A stretch of 64,000 bases of DNA from Paraspadella gotoi (taxonomy: Eukaryota > Chaetognatha). The DNA lies in the NCBI GenBank assembly GCA_051294375.1, contig CM119267.1, forward strand, positions 11,299,865-11,363,864. Direction: 5' to 3'. The notes beneath the pieces are model-generated. The model saw only the letters and a list, made by a program, of their open reading frames with translations. It searched no databases and was not told where the DNA came from. A program made the position numbers and the translations under genes. How positions within the stretch are numbered: position 1 is the first letter of the stretch; each line of letters starts with the position of its first letter. Of this stretch, positions 47,851-59,894 are shown piece after piece.

Positions 47851-49622
47851 TAACTTTTTTATTAGTTGTATCATTTTCATAACCTAGTTTTTTTGTTTGT
47901 TTTTTTTTTGTCTGAACGACGTCGCACGACAATCTATGCGGGTCAATCACCCTTTGTCCACTTGATCGCCCTTGGATATTTTTTTATTTTTTTTTAACGA
48001 AAAAGCGCATTAGATTAAAAATTACAACTAAATCGAAGAATTGAAGACTGGATGAATTTAATGATAATGAGGCAGTGCAACGTTCTCCTTCGCCACTCCC
48101 TCCCCCCCGCAAAAAAAAAAAGGAGATCCGAAAAGGGTGACTGACCGAATCGATTCATCACCCAAAATGTCTTCTACGGTCGCGCGGCCTCGTTCACCTC
48201 GTGTTTGACCGACGAAAACGTTTCGCCGAACGGGGTGGCGATCTTCTTTCCTTCCGCTGGATGAAGATTCCATCCAAGGGCGTTTTTCTCTTCTTCCCCC
48301 CCTGTCTCCAAGCGATACTCATGGCCGCCACCCCTTACTATCTCCCATGATTAATTGCGATGGCGTTAGCGAATATCATATTCAATATGGGATTGGCCAA
48401 TGGCAATTGGGTTAAAAATATTCTCAAATGAACATTTTAATTTCATTTTAAATCTCGAAATTTTCTACCAGGTATACGAGTATCAATATTAACTATAAGT
48501 ATTGATATATACGTATCATCACTTTCTCTTCGTCAACGACATATCTGGCTCGCCCCCTTTGACGGCTTCCCCTCCCTTCCTTTGTCCTTCTCCCATCCTC
48601 CTTTTAAGGCATTTTGACCCTCGTCTTTCGAAAGATCACGCGATCATTTTCCGAGTTCCTTCTCTGTCGTGACACCGTTCTGACAAATAGAGCCTGGCGT
48701 GAGCGTGAAGAATCGCGAGCTGACGTGATCTCTGACCCGCTCTCTTTCATGGAATTCAGTCTATGGTGACCGTATCGGTCAGTGTCTCAATGACTATATA
48801 TTAACTATTTCACTGTTAAAAATAAACTAAAATTAATTCGATTTTTTTTCGGTTTTAATGTTGAACTTTTAACTATTTTTTACGGTCTCCAAGCGATGAA
48901 AAAAAATTTTTAGGTGTGTATTAGGTTTACTTTATAGGCTTTTAGCCAGGTGGTATGATTAAATCAATTTTTTAAAACACTTCTACAAACTTTTTGTTAA
49001 AAATAATTTGAAGTCCGGCGAATAAAATTTATTTTAAAATTAATGTTGTTTTGTTTAAAATAAATACCAATTTGATGGAACCCCGAGAGAGTTCATCCAA
49101 GGATAGACAATCTTAGACATAAGAGCAAAGACTTCGCATCAAAACACAAAGCAAATTCAGCTGAAGTATCATGTGACGTTTTTGATTCTCGACAAAGTTG
49201 TTAACTTGTTACTGCGAGAAAATCATGTGATAAGATTAAAATTACAACCCCCATCAAGTTTTTAATCTAAACTTGACGACCCCCCGTATTTCTCTTTTTG
49301 AAATTTAAAAAGTTGTAACTGTAAATTTTGAAAAATCCAATTTTGGAATGAAAAAATCAGACCACAAAAACTTGAAAGACCTTGATTGTACAAAGCTTTC
49401 ACAAACTTGGGCTTCGGTTAATCCTCGCTTTAATAAAATTACACATATTTTTAAAACTAATATTTAACTGATTTAAAACTATTTACTAACTTAATAATTG
49501 ACTTATAAGATATTCATCATTAAATTACATTAGATGAGAAAATTTACGTAAATGTAATCAAAAGATGGAGATCAAAAAGCTGAAAGATAAAAAAAACTGA
49601 ACTCCCAGTTAAACCTAACGAG

Positions 49623-51317
49623 ATGAACATCACCTCGGAAAACTCCCGTCGACGTCTTTTGGTCTCTACGCAAAATGACGACGACGAAGACGAATACAGT
49701 GTCGTCATCGACGAGGCTACTACCAGGTCGAGCAAAAATAAATAAATTTATCCCTATCATCCGGACTTTTTACCATCAGGGCCGTCAAGTTTTCATTTTC
49801 GACTTTCTACCAGATGTCGCTGGAAAACCACTATCCTGGAGCCACTCACCTTCATGTTCATCTTCGCTTGGGAGGCGTTCGCTGCCATCAAACTGCAATA
49901 CGCTTATCACGCGATAGCGGTCAAGTTGGACCCGAACAAGACGCACCACATCGACGATCGTTCCACGTCGTCTCTCTGTCGGGACAACGTCAGCGACGAC
50001 TTTCAAGACCTCGTTCAGGGATCGACGACCGACTTTTGCCTTCAGCTTCAGATCGCCTACACTATTCCCCTCCTCTTTAGCATTTTTATCCAGACGTCGC
50101 TCAGCGACCTCTACGGACGACGTTTGGCCTTTTTCGTCGCTCTAGTGGGCAATGGAATCTCATTCCTCGTGCTCTTTCTAGTCGTTCGCTTTCGCTGGCC
50201 GCTTGACTGGCTGTTCGCAGGCGAATTGGCATCCGGTTTGGGAGGCAGCGTGAGCGGAGTGTCGGGTGCTTATGTGGCGGACGTCTCGACACCAGAGCGG
50301 CGATCTTTCCGCCTCGGAATTCTATATTCCGGCATATTCCTTTTCGTCGGGGCCGCCTCCCTCGTCGTCAACGAATGGCTAGACGTCGTGGGCGAGATTA
50401 CGCTAGTCATGTTCGTTCCTATCCTCGTCCTGCAGACCGCTTCATTATTTTATCTCATTTTCGTAGAAGAGAGTGTGCCGACGTCATCCGCGGCCAAAAG
50501 AATCGGCGTTTGGGGAAACATTAAAAAATTCACGAGTCTGATCATAGTAGACGCACGCGTGGTCGAAGCGCGTCTTAGAAAACAAAGGCGTCGTAGCTTG
50601 ACGCCTCCGCCGTCGGGCGTCGCTTCCCGGGTGCTAAACGCGCCACTGTTGATTCCTTTTGCCGCATTTCTTTGCTCCGTAGTCTTGACTTCTGGCGTAA
50701 ACATTGTCACGTTGTTTTTGATGAATCATCCTCTTTGTTGGGGCCCAGGTAGTCTCGGCATCCTCAACGTCGCAGGAATCATTTACCAATGCGTCGTCGT
50801 GATTCTCGCTTCCAGATTTTTGGTTCCCCGTTTCGGTGATGCGTCGCTGGTGGCGCTATCCATGGTTTCCGGGGCCGTTTCCTACATAATGTTGGCTTTT
50901 TCCACTGATTCCTGGATGATCGTGATTTGGACTACTTTATCGGGGTTCAAATTGGTTTCCATGCCAATTCTCAAATCTATGATGACGAAAGTAACGCCGG
51001 AAGAGGCCTACGGTTCTCTCTTCGCCTGTCTTGGAGTTGTGGAAATGGCCACCATCCTGGGCTTCAGTCTGCTGTTCTCAAAAGTTTATGAGCTTACCAT
51101 ATCAATCTTTCCTGGTCTGGTTTTTATACTTTTCAGCTTTGTATACTGCGTTGGTTTGTTGCTCATTTTGATTCTTTGGTACAAGTACAAGGAGGGCGAA
51201 ATTTCAGATACTGAAGTGACTGGAATCCGTAACGGAATCTCTGGAAGCTCCGATCATTCATCAACCATAGATGGTCAAACGTACAAAATCGTAGATGCAT
51301 CTGTGGCAGATTCGTAG
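49623..51317 (+). CDS. SLC46-like MFS transporter, gene 1
   Basis: SLC46 proteins are proton-coupled carriers in plasma or lysosomal membranes (the mammalian members move folates and related molecules); the substrate here is unknown. Exon 1 is 49623-49726 (MNITSENSRRRLLVSTQ and an acidic DDDDEDEYSVV tail); exon 2 is 49814-51317. The join is in phase and gives 535 residues, normal for the family. Marks are TTILEPLTFMFIF (family helix 1), QTSLSDLYGRR (the MFS loop 2-3 motif), VSGAYVADVSTPERRSFRLG, EESVPTSSAAKR at the central loop, LFLMNHPLCWGPGSLG, KLVSMPILKSMMTKVTPEEAYG and a hydrophobic last helix (FVYCVGLLLILILWYKY). A weak GTCGAG donor is used, but the same structure in gene 2 supports it. 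It is paralogous to the gene at 55562. Confidence 0.92.
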
Positions 51318-53550
51318 TCCTGGATCAGCTAATGAAATAACTGTTTACTGTTTCGCTTCGCCGCACGAATCGATTTGTTTTTATTGCTTTGTAAAGTTAA
51401 GATTATTTCCAACTTAACTGCTGGCATTGTAACTATTGGATACTGGATAGTCCGAATGACCAACGCGTAGAATCTAATTAGTTATTTGGAAGATGAGCTG
51501 ATAAGGACTGGCTGAAACTATAAAAACTATTAAAAACTCCAAGAGATCGTATTTCGTGATCTAAGCCAGTGTATGGGACAAGTTTGATCATAGAGTGAAA
51601 CTTTTTATAGGGCATGGAACTAATGACTCATTACGAGTTAGCCAAAGGGCGTATAAAATCAAATTAATATCATGGAATATTTTTTTATTTACTCATATTT
51701 ATTTTTTGTTCCTGATTAATTTTAATGCTAATTGCTTTTAAAAATATAATAATAATATTGCAAGAATTTGTCTTCGTCTTCAGTGATACATTTACGAGTC
51801 ATTTTTATATTTTGTTTGTTATAGTTTTATTGTCTATTCGTTTATATAATTTTGATGACAATAATTGTGTGCAATATTCAGTTTTCTAGTTTAGTAGTTT
51901 TTAGAGTTTAGTTTTGTACGTATCTGCATTTATTGTACGACGTCACAAATTTTTACAACCATTTAAATACTTGTGTATGCGCGAATATTTGCAATTTCTA
52001 CAATTTTATTGTGATGTCTTATTTTTTGTTGGTTATTGGTTTAATGGTTGACAGTAAAGTTATTTCCTCATTAAGTTCATTTGATTTTGTTCGGTTAATC
52101 AGTTACTAATCGACAGTATAATGCTGAGGTAGCTGAATAGATTTTGACAGTTTTCAAGAATCTGAGAGCCGTGTTGATAAACATAACGCAAAGTGTCTGA
52201 ACAAAACGTGAGGCAAAGAGCGGCTAGTATTAATTATCGAGTCATTAATACAAGGCTTCTAGATAATAAACGAGAAGTGAGCGTCACTGAAACGGATGGT
52301 TGAATACATGGTCTTAAAAAGAAAAGAATAAAATAATGTTGGATCAATTCAACACTTTGTAAATGTGAAGAAAATTCCGTAATTGTAATCCGTAAAAAGT
52401 GCAAAATCCGTTAGATCAAAGGAATATTCTAAAGCTGATTAAAAGGAGTCAATGAACTGGTGCTGTAGAATTGACCTTGATCGAGATTGACCTTTTAACA
52501 CTTGATTTTATTGACCAAGACAATAAGCTCACTACGTTGTCAGAAAAGTTGAAGCGAAAAAGTGGGATTGGGAGAGGTAGAAAGAGTGAGTGAAACGACT
52601 CATTTTTTTAATTTCAGAACAAATTTTCTTTTTTTTTTTTTAATAAACCGGATTTGTCCTTTGAAGCATTCGTCTCCAGTCCATATTTTTATTTTTCGGA
52701 TTAGAATACGCGAGTACTCACGGCGCAACTAAAAATCAAATATGCACTTTCGATTTTTCTCTTGTAGTAAAACTCTTCGACTTAAAGCGATGTTTTAATC
52801 TCAAAACCAATTACGCCGTCAATTAATGGTAAGTTTTTTTATAAAATGGATTGATACGGACGATAATGCAATTATATAAAGGCTAAGGTCGAATCAATAT
52901 TTTTTTTAGTTTTGTCTACTGTATATTAGAGTGGAGCACTCAAGAACAAAAAAAATTATTTGAATGATCGAACAAAGATATTTAGATGTGAGATAGTATG
53001 ATTAACTAGTACAAAAAATATTTTGTTCATATTGTCTCGGGAATAGAACAGTAAAATATAATATATTTGTAGTAATATCCTTATAAAATAGTAAATTTTA
53101 AAAATAATTTTTTTAAAACTTTTAATAAAAAATATAAAATGTTATCAAAAATTATGTCATCTTCAACATTTAAAACTGGGGGAAAAAAAGTGAAAATTCA
53201 TAACTTTTTTATTCTCTGTAGTAGAAACTTATATATGTTAAAATGTTTTAGTCATTTTTTAAAATAAGGATATTACTACATAAATAATTGAATTTACTAT
53301 ACTGTTATGCTAAAAAAATTTTTAAAAGGATTTAAAATTCAATAATTACATGTCCATAGGCAGCAAAAAAATAATGTTCAATCACTCAATCTTTTCATCA
53401 CTAAAAAACGTTAATAAATCTTCATCGACCCTGTTGACCTATGAAAAATTTTTTTCATCCTTAATTTTCTGGTATTTATCATCTTTGACAAGTTAACTGG
53501 AGTTGGTTTTTTTTTTTGTTCTCAAGACATATACCACCAGATTGAGTTCT
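51318..53550. other. Intergenic, AT-rich
   Basis: No gene is seen. An imperfect inverted repeat at 53048-53308 is listed separately. Confidence 0.6.
53048..53308. repeat. Inverted repeat with arms of about 50 bases
   Basis: Left arm 53048-53099 and right arm 53261-53308 share ACAGTA and GTAGTAATATCCTTAT as reverse complements. The 160-base centre is AT-rich. It could be a small MITE. Confidence 0.6.
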
Positions 53551-54989
53551 ATGCCCATGACGATGGAAAAAGAAATGGACAATCGGCCCGCTGACGTCGC
53601 CGCAGCGCAGCTTTTCATGACAGCGCCTCTGACGCCGGGCGCCGGCCCAGTTACCCAAGAGCAGTTGCTCGACGCCAAACGACGCCTCGAGAATTTAGTC
53701 GAGAAAAAGGGACTGAAGCGTCCCGTTAGAAGCTTCATGGACGACCCAGATATCGTTTGGAGGTAAATATAAGCTTTTAAGGATGTTATCTTCAGTGGTG
53801 ACCCATCAGTTCATGACCATTCGGTACCAGGATCGATCCCCAATGGTTCCTCAAGTGAAAGTGGACGACGATTAGACGAAGCTTAGAGCAAGAATGAGAG
53901 AATAATTGACTTTAGATGGGGGGAAAAAATGATTATTTAGGAATTTCAAATTATTTTCCAAATTTGAAATCAAATAATAAAGTAAAATCTACTCACAGAT
54001 TCGGTCAGAAACCGGATTACACCCTGGCGGATCTGACTTACCTCGAAAGTAAGTCTCGCCACCACGCCGAAGGCTCGCTTGAGATGATCGTGGAGAACCT
54101 CGTCAAAACTTGGGAGTTCGAGAGATCGCACAAGGTCAAACTCTCGCAGCACATGACGCCGCACAAAGAGTTCTCCCTTCGCGTGAGTTTATTTACATGT
54201 TGTGGCGGTATATTCACACCCCCTTACGTCCACCATCGTTCAGCCAAATCCATTGGCTCAGAGGGGGAACACACTATCATTTGCATTCCTTTATTTCCTT
54301 GCCGGCAAAATTGTTGGCATTATCTACACTGCTATTTTTTTTTATCGCCAATTTTGACATGATAGCATCCATCATTGTAACCAGACCCATTGTGGTTCTA
54401 ATTTCTCTTCGATTTCTCCCTCCACCTTTTCCCCACTTCCCCCTTATTCTTCCTCTTCAGTCCAATAACGGGCGCCGGTTTAGTAACGAAGCATGTCACG
54501 CCGTCGGAAACTACAACGCCCTCCTCGACGATACCGACCCGAACCTTTACGATGCTGCCAATGCCACTTGGGATTCCAGTCACGACGCTTTTCACGGGGC
54601 ATTCCCTGCTTTTGCGTGGGAGGTGAGTGAGAAAGTTGCGTAGTTTTGTCTCTCCTTGTTCTGTATTCAGTTTGTTTCCTTTACGTCTTCTTAGTTTTCA
54701 AATTTTTCTTTTCTAAGTTAATTAGTTAATCATATGTTTTTACTTTCTCATCCCAATTCCATCCCACTTCAAGGTCCTTGACGTATACAACGGACCCCCG
54801 AACGTTGCGTTCTCCTGGCGCCACTGGGGCAACTTTACAGGCCGCTACAAAGATAACGAGGGCGACGGCCGCTTGGTAGAGCTTTTTGGCTTCATGGTCG
54901 CACAAGTTTCGGACGACCTCAAGCTGATGAAATGTACTGCCTTTAGCGATGTTGAAAGTTTTCTAAAGGCTTTGGCAGGCTTTGAATGA
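53551..54989 (+). CDS. Pathogen-related protein family (SnoaL/NTF2-like fold), four exons
   Basis: Exons are 53551-53762, 53999-54182, 54461-54622 and 54774-54989, all GT-AG with agreeing phases, giving 257 residues. The family is best known as 'pathogen-related protein' from barley and fungi; no enzymatic activity is established that I know of. Family marks in order are DDPDIVWRFGQKPDYTLADL, GSLEMIVENLVKTWEFERSHK, NGRRFSNEACHAVGNYNALL, SSHDAFHGAFPAFAWEVLDV, NVAFSWRHWGNFTGRYKDN and LVELFGFMVAQVSDDLKLMK, the last being the central beta-sheet part. No signal peptide or membrane segment is seen, so it is probably cytosolic. The start at 53551 is the first of several Met codons; an upstream exon cannot be excluded. 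AATAAA lies at 55136-55141. It sits between the two SLC46-like paralogues. A short antisense copy of exon 2 lies at 60203-60259. Confidence 0.92.
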
Positions 54990-55561
54990 TTTTTAATAGA
55001 TCAATTAATTTGATTCAAAAGCACGCATGAAAAAATTTTTCTGAATCTTAGTGAGTTTTATATAATTGTTAACCGCTATTTTTTCAATACAATTACAAGC
55101 ATGCAAACATTGTCGTAATTTCATTTACAAACTAAAATAAAGACCGTCTTATGGTTTCAATCGTTGATCAAAACATTTTAATTCAGCATATTATGGCAAC
55201 GAATTCCGTTTCTCTCGAGACCGTGTTTTGATGTCGGTAGGAGGGCAAGGATAATGAGGACGCGAGAAAGACAAAGGGTTAAGATGGTTGACGCCCGAAG
55301 TCGGGTTTTCCTAATAAACCGGTTTTTTGAAGGGCTAAATCAGGCCTTCCGATTCTTTGCAATTGATAAAACTTCCCGCCAATCGTTACGTAACCTAGTA
55401 ATTTCATGAGAAAAAAAAATCGAAAAAACCAACTGGCTGTAAAATTGTAGCGAAATGCATCATGATCTTCGCATAACCGTTAATTGTCAACCTACAAACT
55501 GACAAAATAACAGCTAATAGCCTCAACTAGAAATCTAATCCGAGGGTTAAAAAATAAAAAC
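54990..55561. other. Intergenic space before SLC46-like gene 2
   Basis: Contains the probable poly(A) signal of the upstream gene (55136-55141) and the promoter region of the next one. Nothing else is recognised. Confidence 0.6.
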
Positions 55562-57264
55562 ATGGCGCCATCTCACGAACGCGATGGTAAAAACGAGCGA
55601 CAACCTTTGCTGGAATCGGAAACCGGAGTAACTTACAACCTGATTGAAAAAGAAAGCGTTGTCATGGTGACCGCAAACAGGTTCGTCCGTTGACGGTGGC
55701 ACTCTTTATTTGTTTTGCAATTCTTTCTTTCTTTCATTTTATTTCTATCTTTCTCCTCTGTAACCAGATGCCTCCCCAAGACGACCATCATCGAGCCACT
55801 CATCTTACTTTACGTTCTCTCTTGGACTTGCTACATGGACGCCAAGCATCAGTTCGTCTACCACGCTACGGCGCACGCCCTCGACCCCAACAACACCTCC
55901 TTGCGCCCACGCGGCGTCGAATCCCTCTGTAACGCCTCCAACGTCTCCGGCTCCTTCCAGAACGGCGTCCAAAGCTCCGCTACCTACTTCGCTCTCACTC
56001 TCAAGCTCGTCGGCGCCGTCCCCAATTTAGTCGCCGTTTTCGTCCAGACTTCCCTCAGCGACTCGTTTGGACGTCGCGCGGCGCTGCTCGTCTCCCTATC
56101 GGGCAGCGGCGCCGCGATGCTCCTCTTCTTCATTGTCGTGCGCTTTCAACTACCGTTGACCTTTCTATACGCGGGCGAGGCCCTGCACGGCCTGTCGGGC
56201 AACGCCTTCGCCGTGGCGTCGGCTTACATGGCGGACGTGACGTCGTCGAGTCGACGAACTATGCGACTGACGACGCTGGAGATGGGAAGATTCCTCTCTA
56301 TAGGCGTCGCCTCCTTCGCCATCCACGAATGGCTCGCCGATGCCGGGGAGATCGATTCATCGATGCTCGCTTTCATCCTGAGTCTCCTCTCCTTGGCGCT
56401 CGTCTACGTCTTCTGCCTCGAAGAAAGCGTCCCGTCGACATCCTCGTCCAAGCGCTTGGGACTCTGCGCAAATCTCTCCAAGTGCGTCAGACTTTTGAGA
56501 ATCGATCGCGACTCTCTCGAAGCGCAACGAAAGAAGACGCGGCGTCTTTTCGAGACCGAAATCGTGACGAAGGATTGGGGAGGTTCCTTCGGCGCCGTCG
56601 ACGTCCCTAACGTTCCCTTTCTCCTCGCGTTCGGCGCCTTCGTCTGCTCCGTGATTCGGTCGTCGAGTCTAGAAACTCTCTACCTCATGAATCGACCCTT
56701 TTGTTGGACGCCGCGCCAACTCGGCGTCTATTCTCTCGTCGCTCTTCTCGTCTACGTCGCGACATCTATAGGCGCCGCTAGGTTTCTTTCCCCGCGGTTC
56801 GGCGATGCGGGGCTTGCTGCGCTGTCGCTGCTCTCGGCCGCGTCAGCTTACGCGGCGTTGGCGCTCGCTCGAGCCAGCTGGATGATCTGGACTCACGTTG
56901 CTCTCGCGTCGTTCAAACTGGTAGCCCGACCAACGCTGCGCTCCATGATGTCCAAGGCGACGCCGGCCGACGCTTACGGGTCTCTCTACGCCTGCGTTGG
57001 CGTGGCCGAATTGGGCGCGGACCTGATCGGCGCTTCGCTTTTCTCCGTCGTCTACGCGGAGACGATCGCTGTTTTCCCGGTTTCGTTTTCGTCGTTCTCG
57101 GCCTGGTTTCCTTCGTCGGCTGCGGACTCATCATCTATTTGCGGTGCCGATTTGATGTCGGCACTGGGGCGGCGTTCGATCAGAGGCGCGGCTCCCAACA
57201 CAAAATACGGCGCCGAGAAAATGGCATGATCCGTAGACGAACTGCGACTTTAGATGACTATTGA
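55562..57264 (+). CDS. SLC46-like MFS transporter, gene 2, frameshift near the 3' end
   Basis: Exon 1 is 55562-55680 (MAPSHERDGKNERQPLLESE); exon 2 starts at 55768. The intron falls at the same place and phase as in gene 1. Shared marks are TTIIEPLILLYVL, QTSLSDSFGRR, VASAYMADVTSSSRRTMRL, EESVPSTSSSKRLG, LYLMNRPFCWTPRQLG and KLVARPTLRSMMSKATPADAYG. After VFP (about 57078) the open frame turns Ser-rich and stops at 57229, while the next frame continues the family's last helix (FVFVVLGLVSFVGCGLIIYL) to a stop at 57264. One lost G at the CCCGG run (57076-57080) explains this, and with it the length becomes 538 residues, close to gene 1. I therefore end the gene at 57264. A consensus error is likely. 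Confidence 0.9.
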
Positions 57265-57501
57265 TCTAAATTCAAATGTTCTTAATTCTATTAAACTATG
57301 TTTTTGACATTAAAGCTCGAGCCGAACGCACATTTTTTCCCCCAATTAAAATAATTTATTTAAAAATAAAACAAATTGACTCTCTCACTGTTAGATTTTT
57401 TACTTTAAATCTCGGCTTCCGGCTCATTTTCGTTAATTTTCTACATCGCCTTTTCTTCATTCCTCAATTGTCATTCCAGCCTCCCTTTTGTTTTTTTTTC
57501 C

Positions 57502-57862
57502 TCAGTCTTGCGCCGGCTCTTCTTTCTCTTCTCCCCCTTCTCCTTCCCCCTCTCCCCCGGCGGGCTCCACCAGCGACGGCCCCAGCAGCAGCCGACGCTG
57601 CCGCATCAGCTCCTCCGCTTCCTCCATGAGTTCTTGACGCTTTTTAAAGTTGTTCTGCCATCTTGTGAGCGCTCGAGCGATGAAGGAGATGGGATCGAAG
57701 GGGCGTGTCTGGCGGGAAAGGGTCAGCATTTGAGAGTCGTCGACGCTCGTTAGTGCGAGGTCGTTTTGTTCTCAAATGAATTCCAAAACTCACCTCCACC
57801 ACTTCCGCCAGAGCTTCGACCAAAGGAGCCCCCACGGTCGACTTCAAATATTCAGACTCCAT
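57502..57862 (-). CDS. Small DPY-30-motif protein, two exons
   Basis: Exons are 57862-57794 and 57708-57502, joined in phase with a GTGAGT donor and CCGCCAG acceptor; the product is 91 residues. The DPY-30 motif is a two-helix dimerisation unit that binds an amphipathic helix of a partner. Here it reads EYLKSTVGAPLVEALAEVVE, then RPFDPISFIARALTRW, matching the family's LxxxVxPxLxxGL and RPxDPxxFLAxxL pattern. A charged coiled-coil-like tail (RQELMEEAEELMRQRR) and an acidic Gly/Glu end follow. Such proteins occur in histone methyltransferase complexes and, with tails like this, in cilia and flagella; the tail and the divergence from DPY-30 itself favour the second, but this is inference. It converges on SLC46-like gene 2. 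TTTATT at 57355-57360 gives a poly(A) signal. Confidence 0.85.
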
Positions 57863-58551
57863 TCTGTCGTGTTACGATTTTTTTTTGGGCGAAAATTGAG
57901 TTCTGTTAAATTGTTTAAATTGCGTAAAGAGCGTAAGTACACGGATATTACTTAAAAAAAAAAAACAACAACAAGCTGCGTAAAAATATTGCTAATAATT
58001 ATAATAATCATAATAGATAATAATTAATAATAATAATAGTAGTAATAATCATAATAATAATAATAAAACCAAAATTAAAATTCAAAAATATCTTTTGTTT
58101 CTTAAAAAATACAAAGAAGTGCATCTCGCCCTCTTATAGACGCGGGAAATAACAGAAACAAAATGAATTATTATTTAAGAACGACAGATTGAACAGAACA
58201 GATTGTCAGAAATATGTCAGTATATGACGCCAAAAAAAATAAACCTACATTCATTACGTCACTCGGAACGATATGAAAGGCGGTCGCCTTGATCGAATCC
58301 GCGATCGGATCTTTTCCTTAGCGCAGCTCGAATCCCGAATCAAATTTTAGATAAATAATACTCTTTAATAGTTTTGTAATGTTTTTACAAGTATTGCAGT
58401 TAACATGCTTAAAAATTAATGGCAATGGCACCCCTCTTTTCTTTGCCTTTTTTTATTTATTTATAGTTTTTAAACAAAGTTTTTTAATATTTATTTTGTC
58501 TTTATTTTTCCTCATTTTGCTTTCACTTTTAGGAATAAGAAAATAGAAAAA
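57863..58551. other. Upstream flank of the DPY-30-motif gene
   Basis: Holds the promoter side of the gene and an (AAT)n-type tract at about 57990-58075. No gene is seen. Confidence 0.6.
57990..58075. repeat. (AAT)n-type microsatellite, degenerate
   Basis: AAT/TAA units with several substitutions. Confidence 0.9.
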
Positions 58552-58655
58552 GCCCACAATACGCGGGTTTTCTAGGCGGTTACCCATCCAAGTTCAACGT
58601 TGCTTAACTTCGGTGAGCAGAGAACTGGTGGATTCAACGTCGTATGGTCATAGGC
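58552..58655 (-). rRNA. 5S rRNA-like pseudogene, internally deleted
   Basis: The minus strand starts GCCTATGACCATACGACGTT and continues through ACCGAAGTTAAGCAACGTTG and CTTGGATGGGTAACCGCCTA to a GGGCTTTTT end with a pol III-type T run. These are conserved 5S rRNA segments. About 13 bases that normally follow AAGCAACGUUG (the GGGCCUGGUUAGU part) are missing, which removes part of the internal promoter region, so it is probably not functional. The sequence after the T run is shared with the piece at 59518. Confidence 0.8.
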
Positions 58656-59517
58656 ATTGATAAAAGGATATCAGGTCGCCATTATCTAATAGAGAGCTGT
58701 TTTAAAGTTATTTTTCAAAGCAATTAAACTTTTTTAGATTTACATGTTGTTTTATTGAATTAGTGATTTATCTTTTTTACTAATGGTCATCTATATACTA
58801 AAACACACAAAAGTCAGAGCATTCCAAACTTTTGTTTGAGAACTTAAAGACGAGGCTTTTGTGGCTTTTCATTTGCATAGAAAACAGAAAATGCTGATAA
58901 TCAGAAGCAGAATAACTTTTGGGACTAGATTTTTTTAAAATCTAAAATCTTAAATATTAGTTATAATTGTTTGTAAAAAACTTTAGTTCATTATTTAATA
59001 GTTATAATTCAGAATTTCAAAACTCAGGGACTTTATTCGTCAGTGAAAAGGCTCAAAACTCAATTTGCTTGATGAAAGTTGGCTAACTGAAAACTTTTTT
59101 AAAACAGTATGACAAAAAAAAATTTGTGCAGGAAACATCGAAGCTTATAATTGAGTAGTTTCAATTTGTTTAAAGTATGTATCTTCCTTATTCATAGGAA
59201 ACTCTCTTAAAGAGAGGTGCTTCAGAGCCTTGTGCCTGAAGGGAAATTAATAAAACTTATTCATTTGAAATCATGTCATACATAATATTTTATTATGTTA
59301 TTATTCCACATGATCGTTATTTAGGTTGGGAAAGAAACTGCATTATATTTGGCGGTTCCTTTGTAAAGGTTTCCTCGCCGAGCCCCTTTCAAAGACAATT
59401 CATAAAAATATGTCTGAAATATTATTAAAAACACCATGTAATCTCAAGATACTCAATTTTTACCTTCTTTTCCCTCATATTTTGCTATCGCTTTTAGTAA
59501 TAAGAAAATAGGAAAAA
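58656..59517. other. AT-rich spacer between the two 5S-like pieces
   Basis: No gene is seen; the short open frame at 59326-59511 has no recognisable features. Confidence 0.6.
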
Positions 59518-59563
59518 GCCAACAACACCCGGGATTCCCAGGTGGTCACTCATCCAAGTACTC
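59518..59563 (-). rRNA. 5S rRNA 3'-part fragment
   Basis: The minus strand reads GTACTTGGATGAGTGACCAC, then CTGGGAATCCCGGGTGTTGT and GGCTTTTT. This is the 3' 45 bases of a 5S rRNA, cut at its 5' side. The following 50 bases resemble the 3' flank of the copy at 58552. Confidence 0.8.
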
Positions 59564-59863
59564 AATAAATTTAAATAAGGATTAAGGATGCTACTCAGCA
59601 GCATGTAATTTTAAAAGAACTGCTAAATATACAGACGGACGACGAAAGGTACGGTTATTTTTTGGCCTTAATCATCTATTGGAGAAAAATAATACTTTAA
59701 AAAATAAGAGAAAAAGTAAAAGAGAGACAGAGAGAGAGAGGAAGAGAGACAGAATAAAGGAGAAAGAGACAGACAAATGTTTACTCATGCGTGAAATTAA
59801 GGAAAATTGATGTTTTTGAAAAGAACTGAGAATCGTTCTAGATTCGTATTGGCGGTGTGACGA

Positions 59864-59894
<31 letters not shown>

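Larger units (their letters stand above)
44611..49622. other. Long intergenic stretch, no recognised gene
   Basis: About 5 kb, mostly AT-rich. Open frames at 46370-47103 are driven by CTAT, CTTT and CT repeats. A perfect short inverted repeat, CAATGTCGAGG/CCTCGACATTG, lies at about 46483-46508. A dispersed repeat copy lies at 47724-47850. A GC-rich frame at 48058-48273 has no recognisable domain. Confidence 0.55.
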
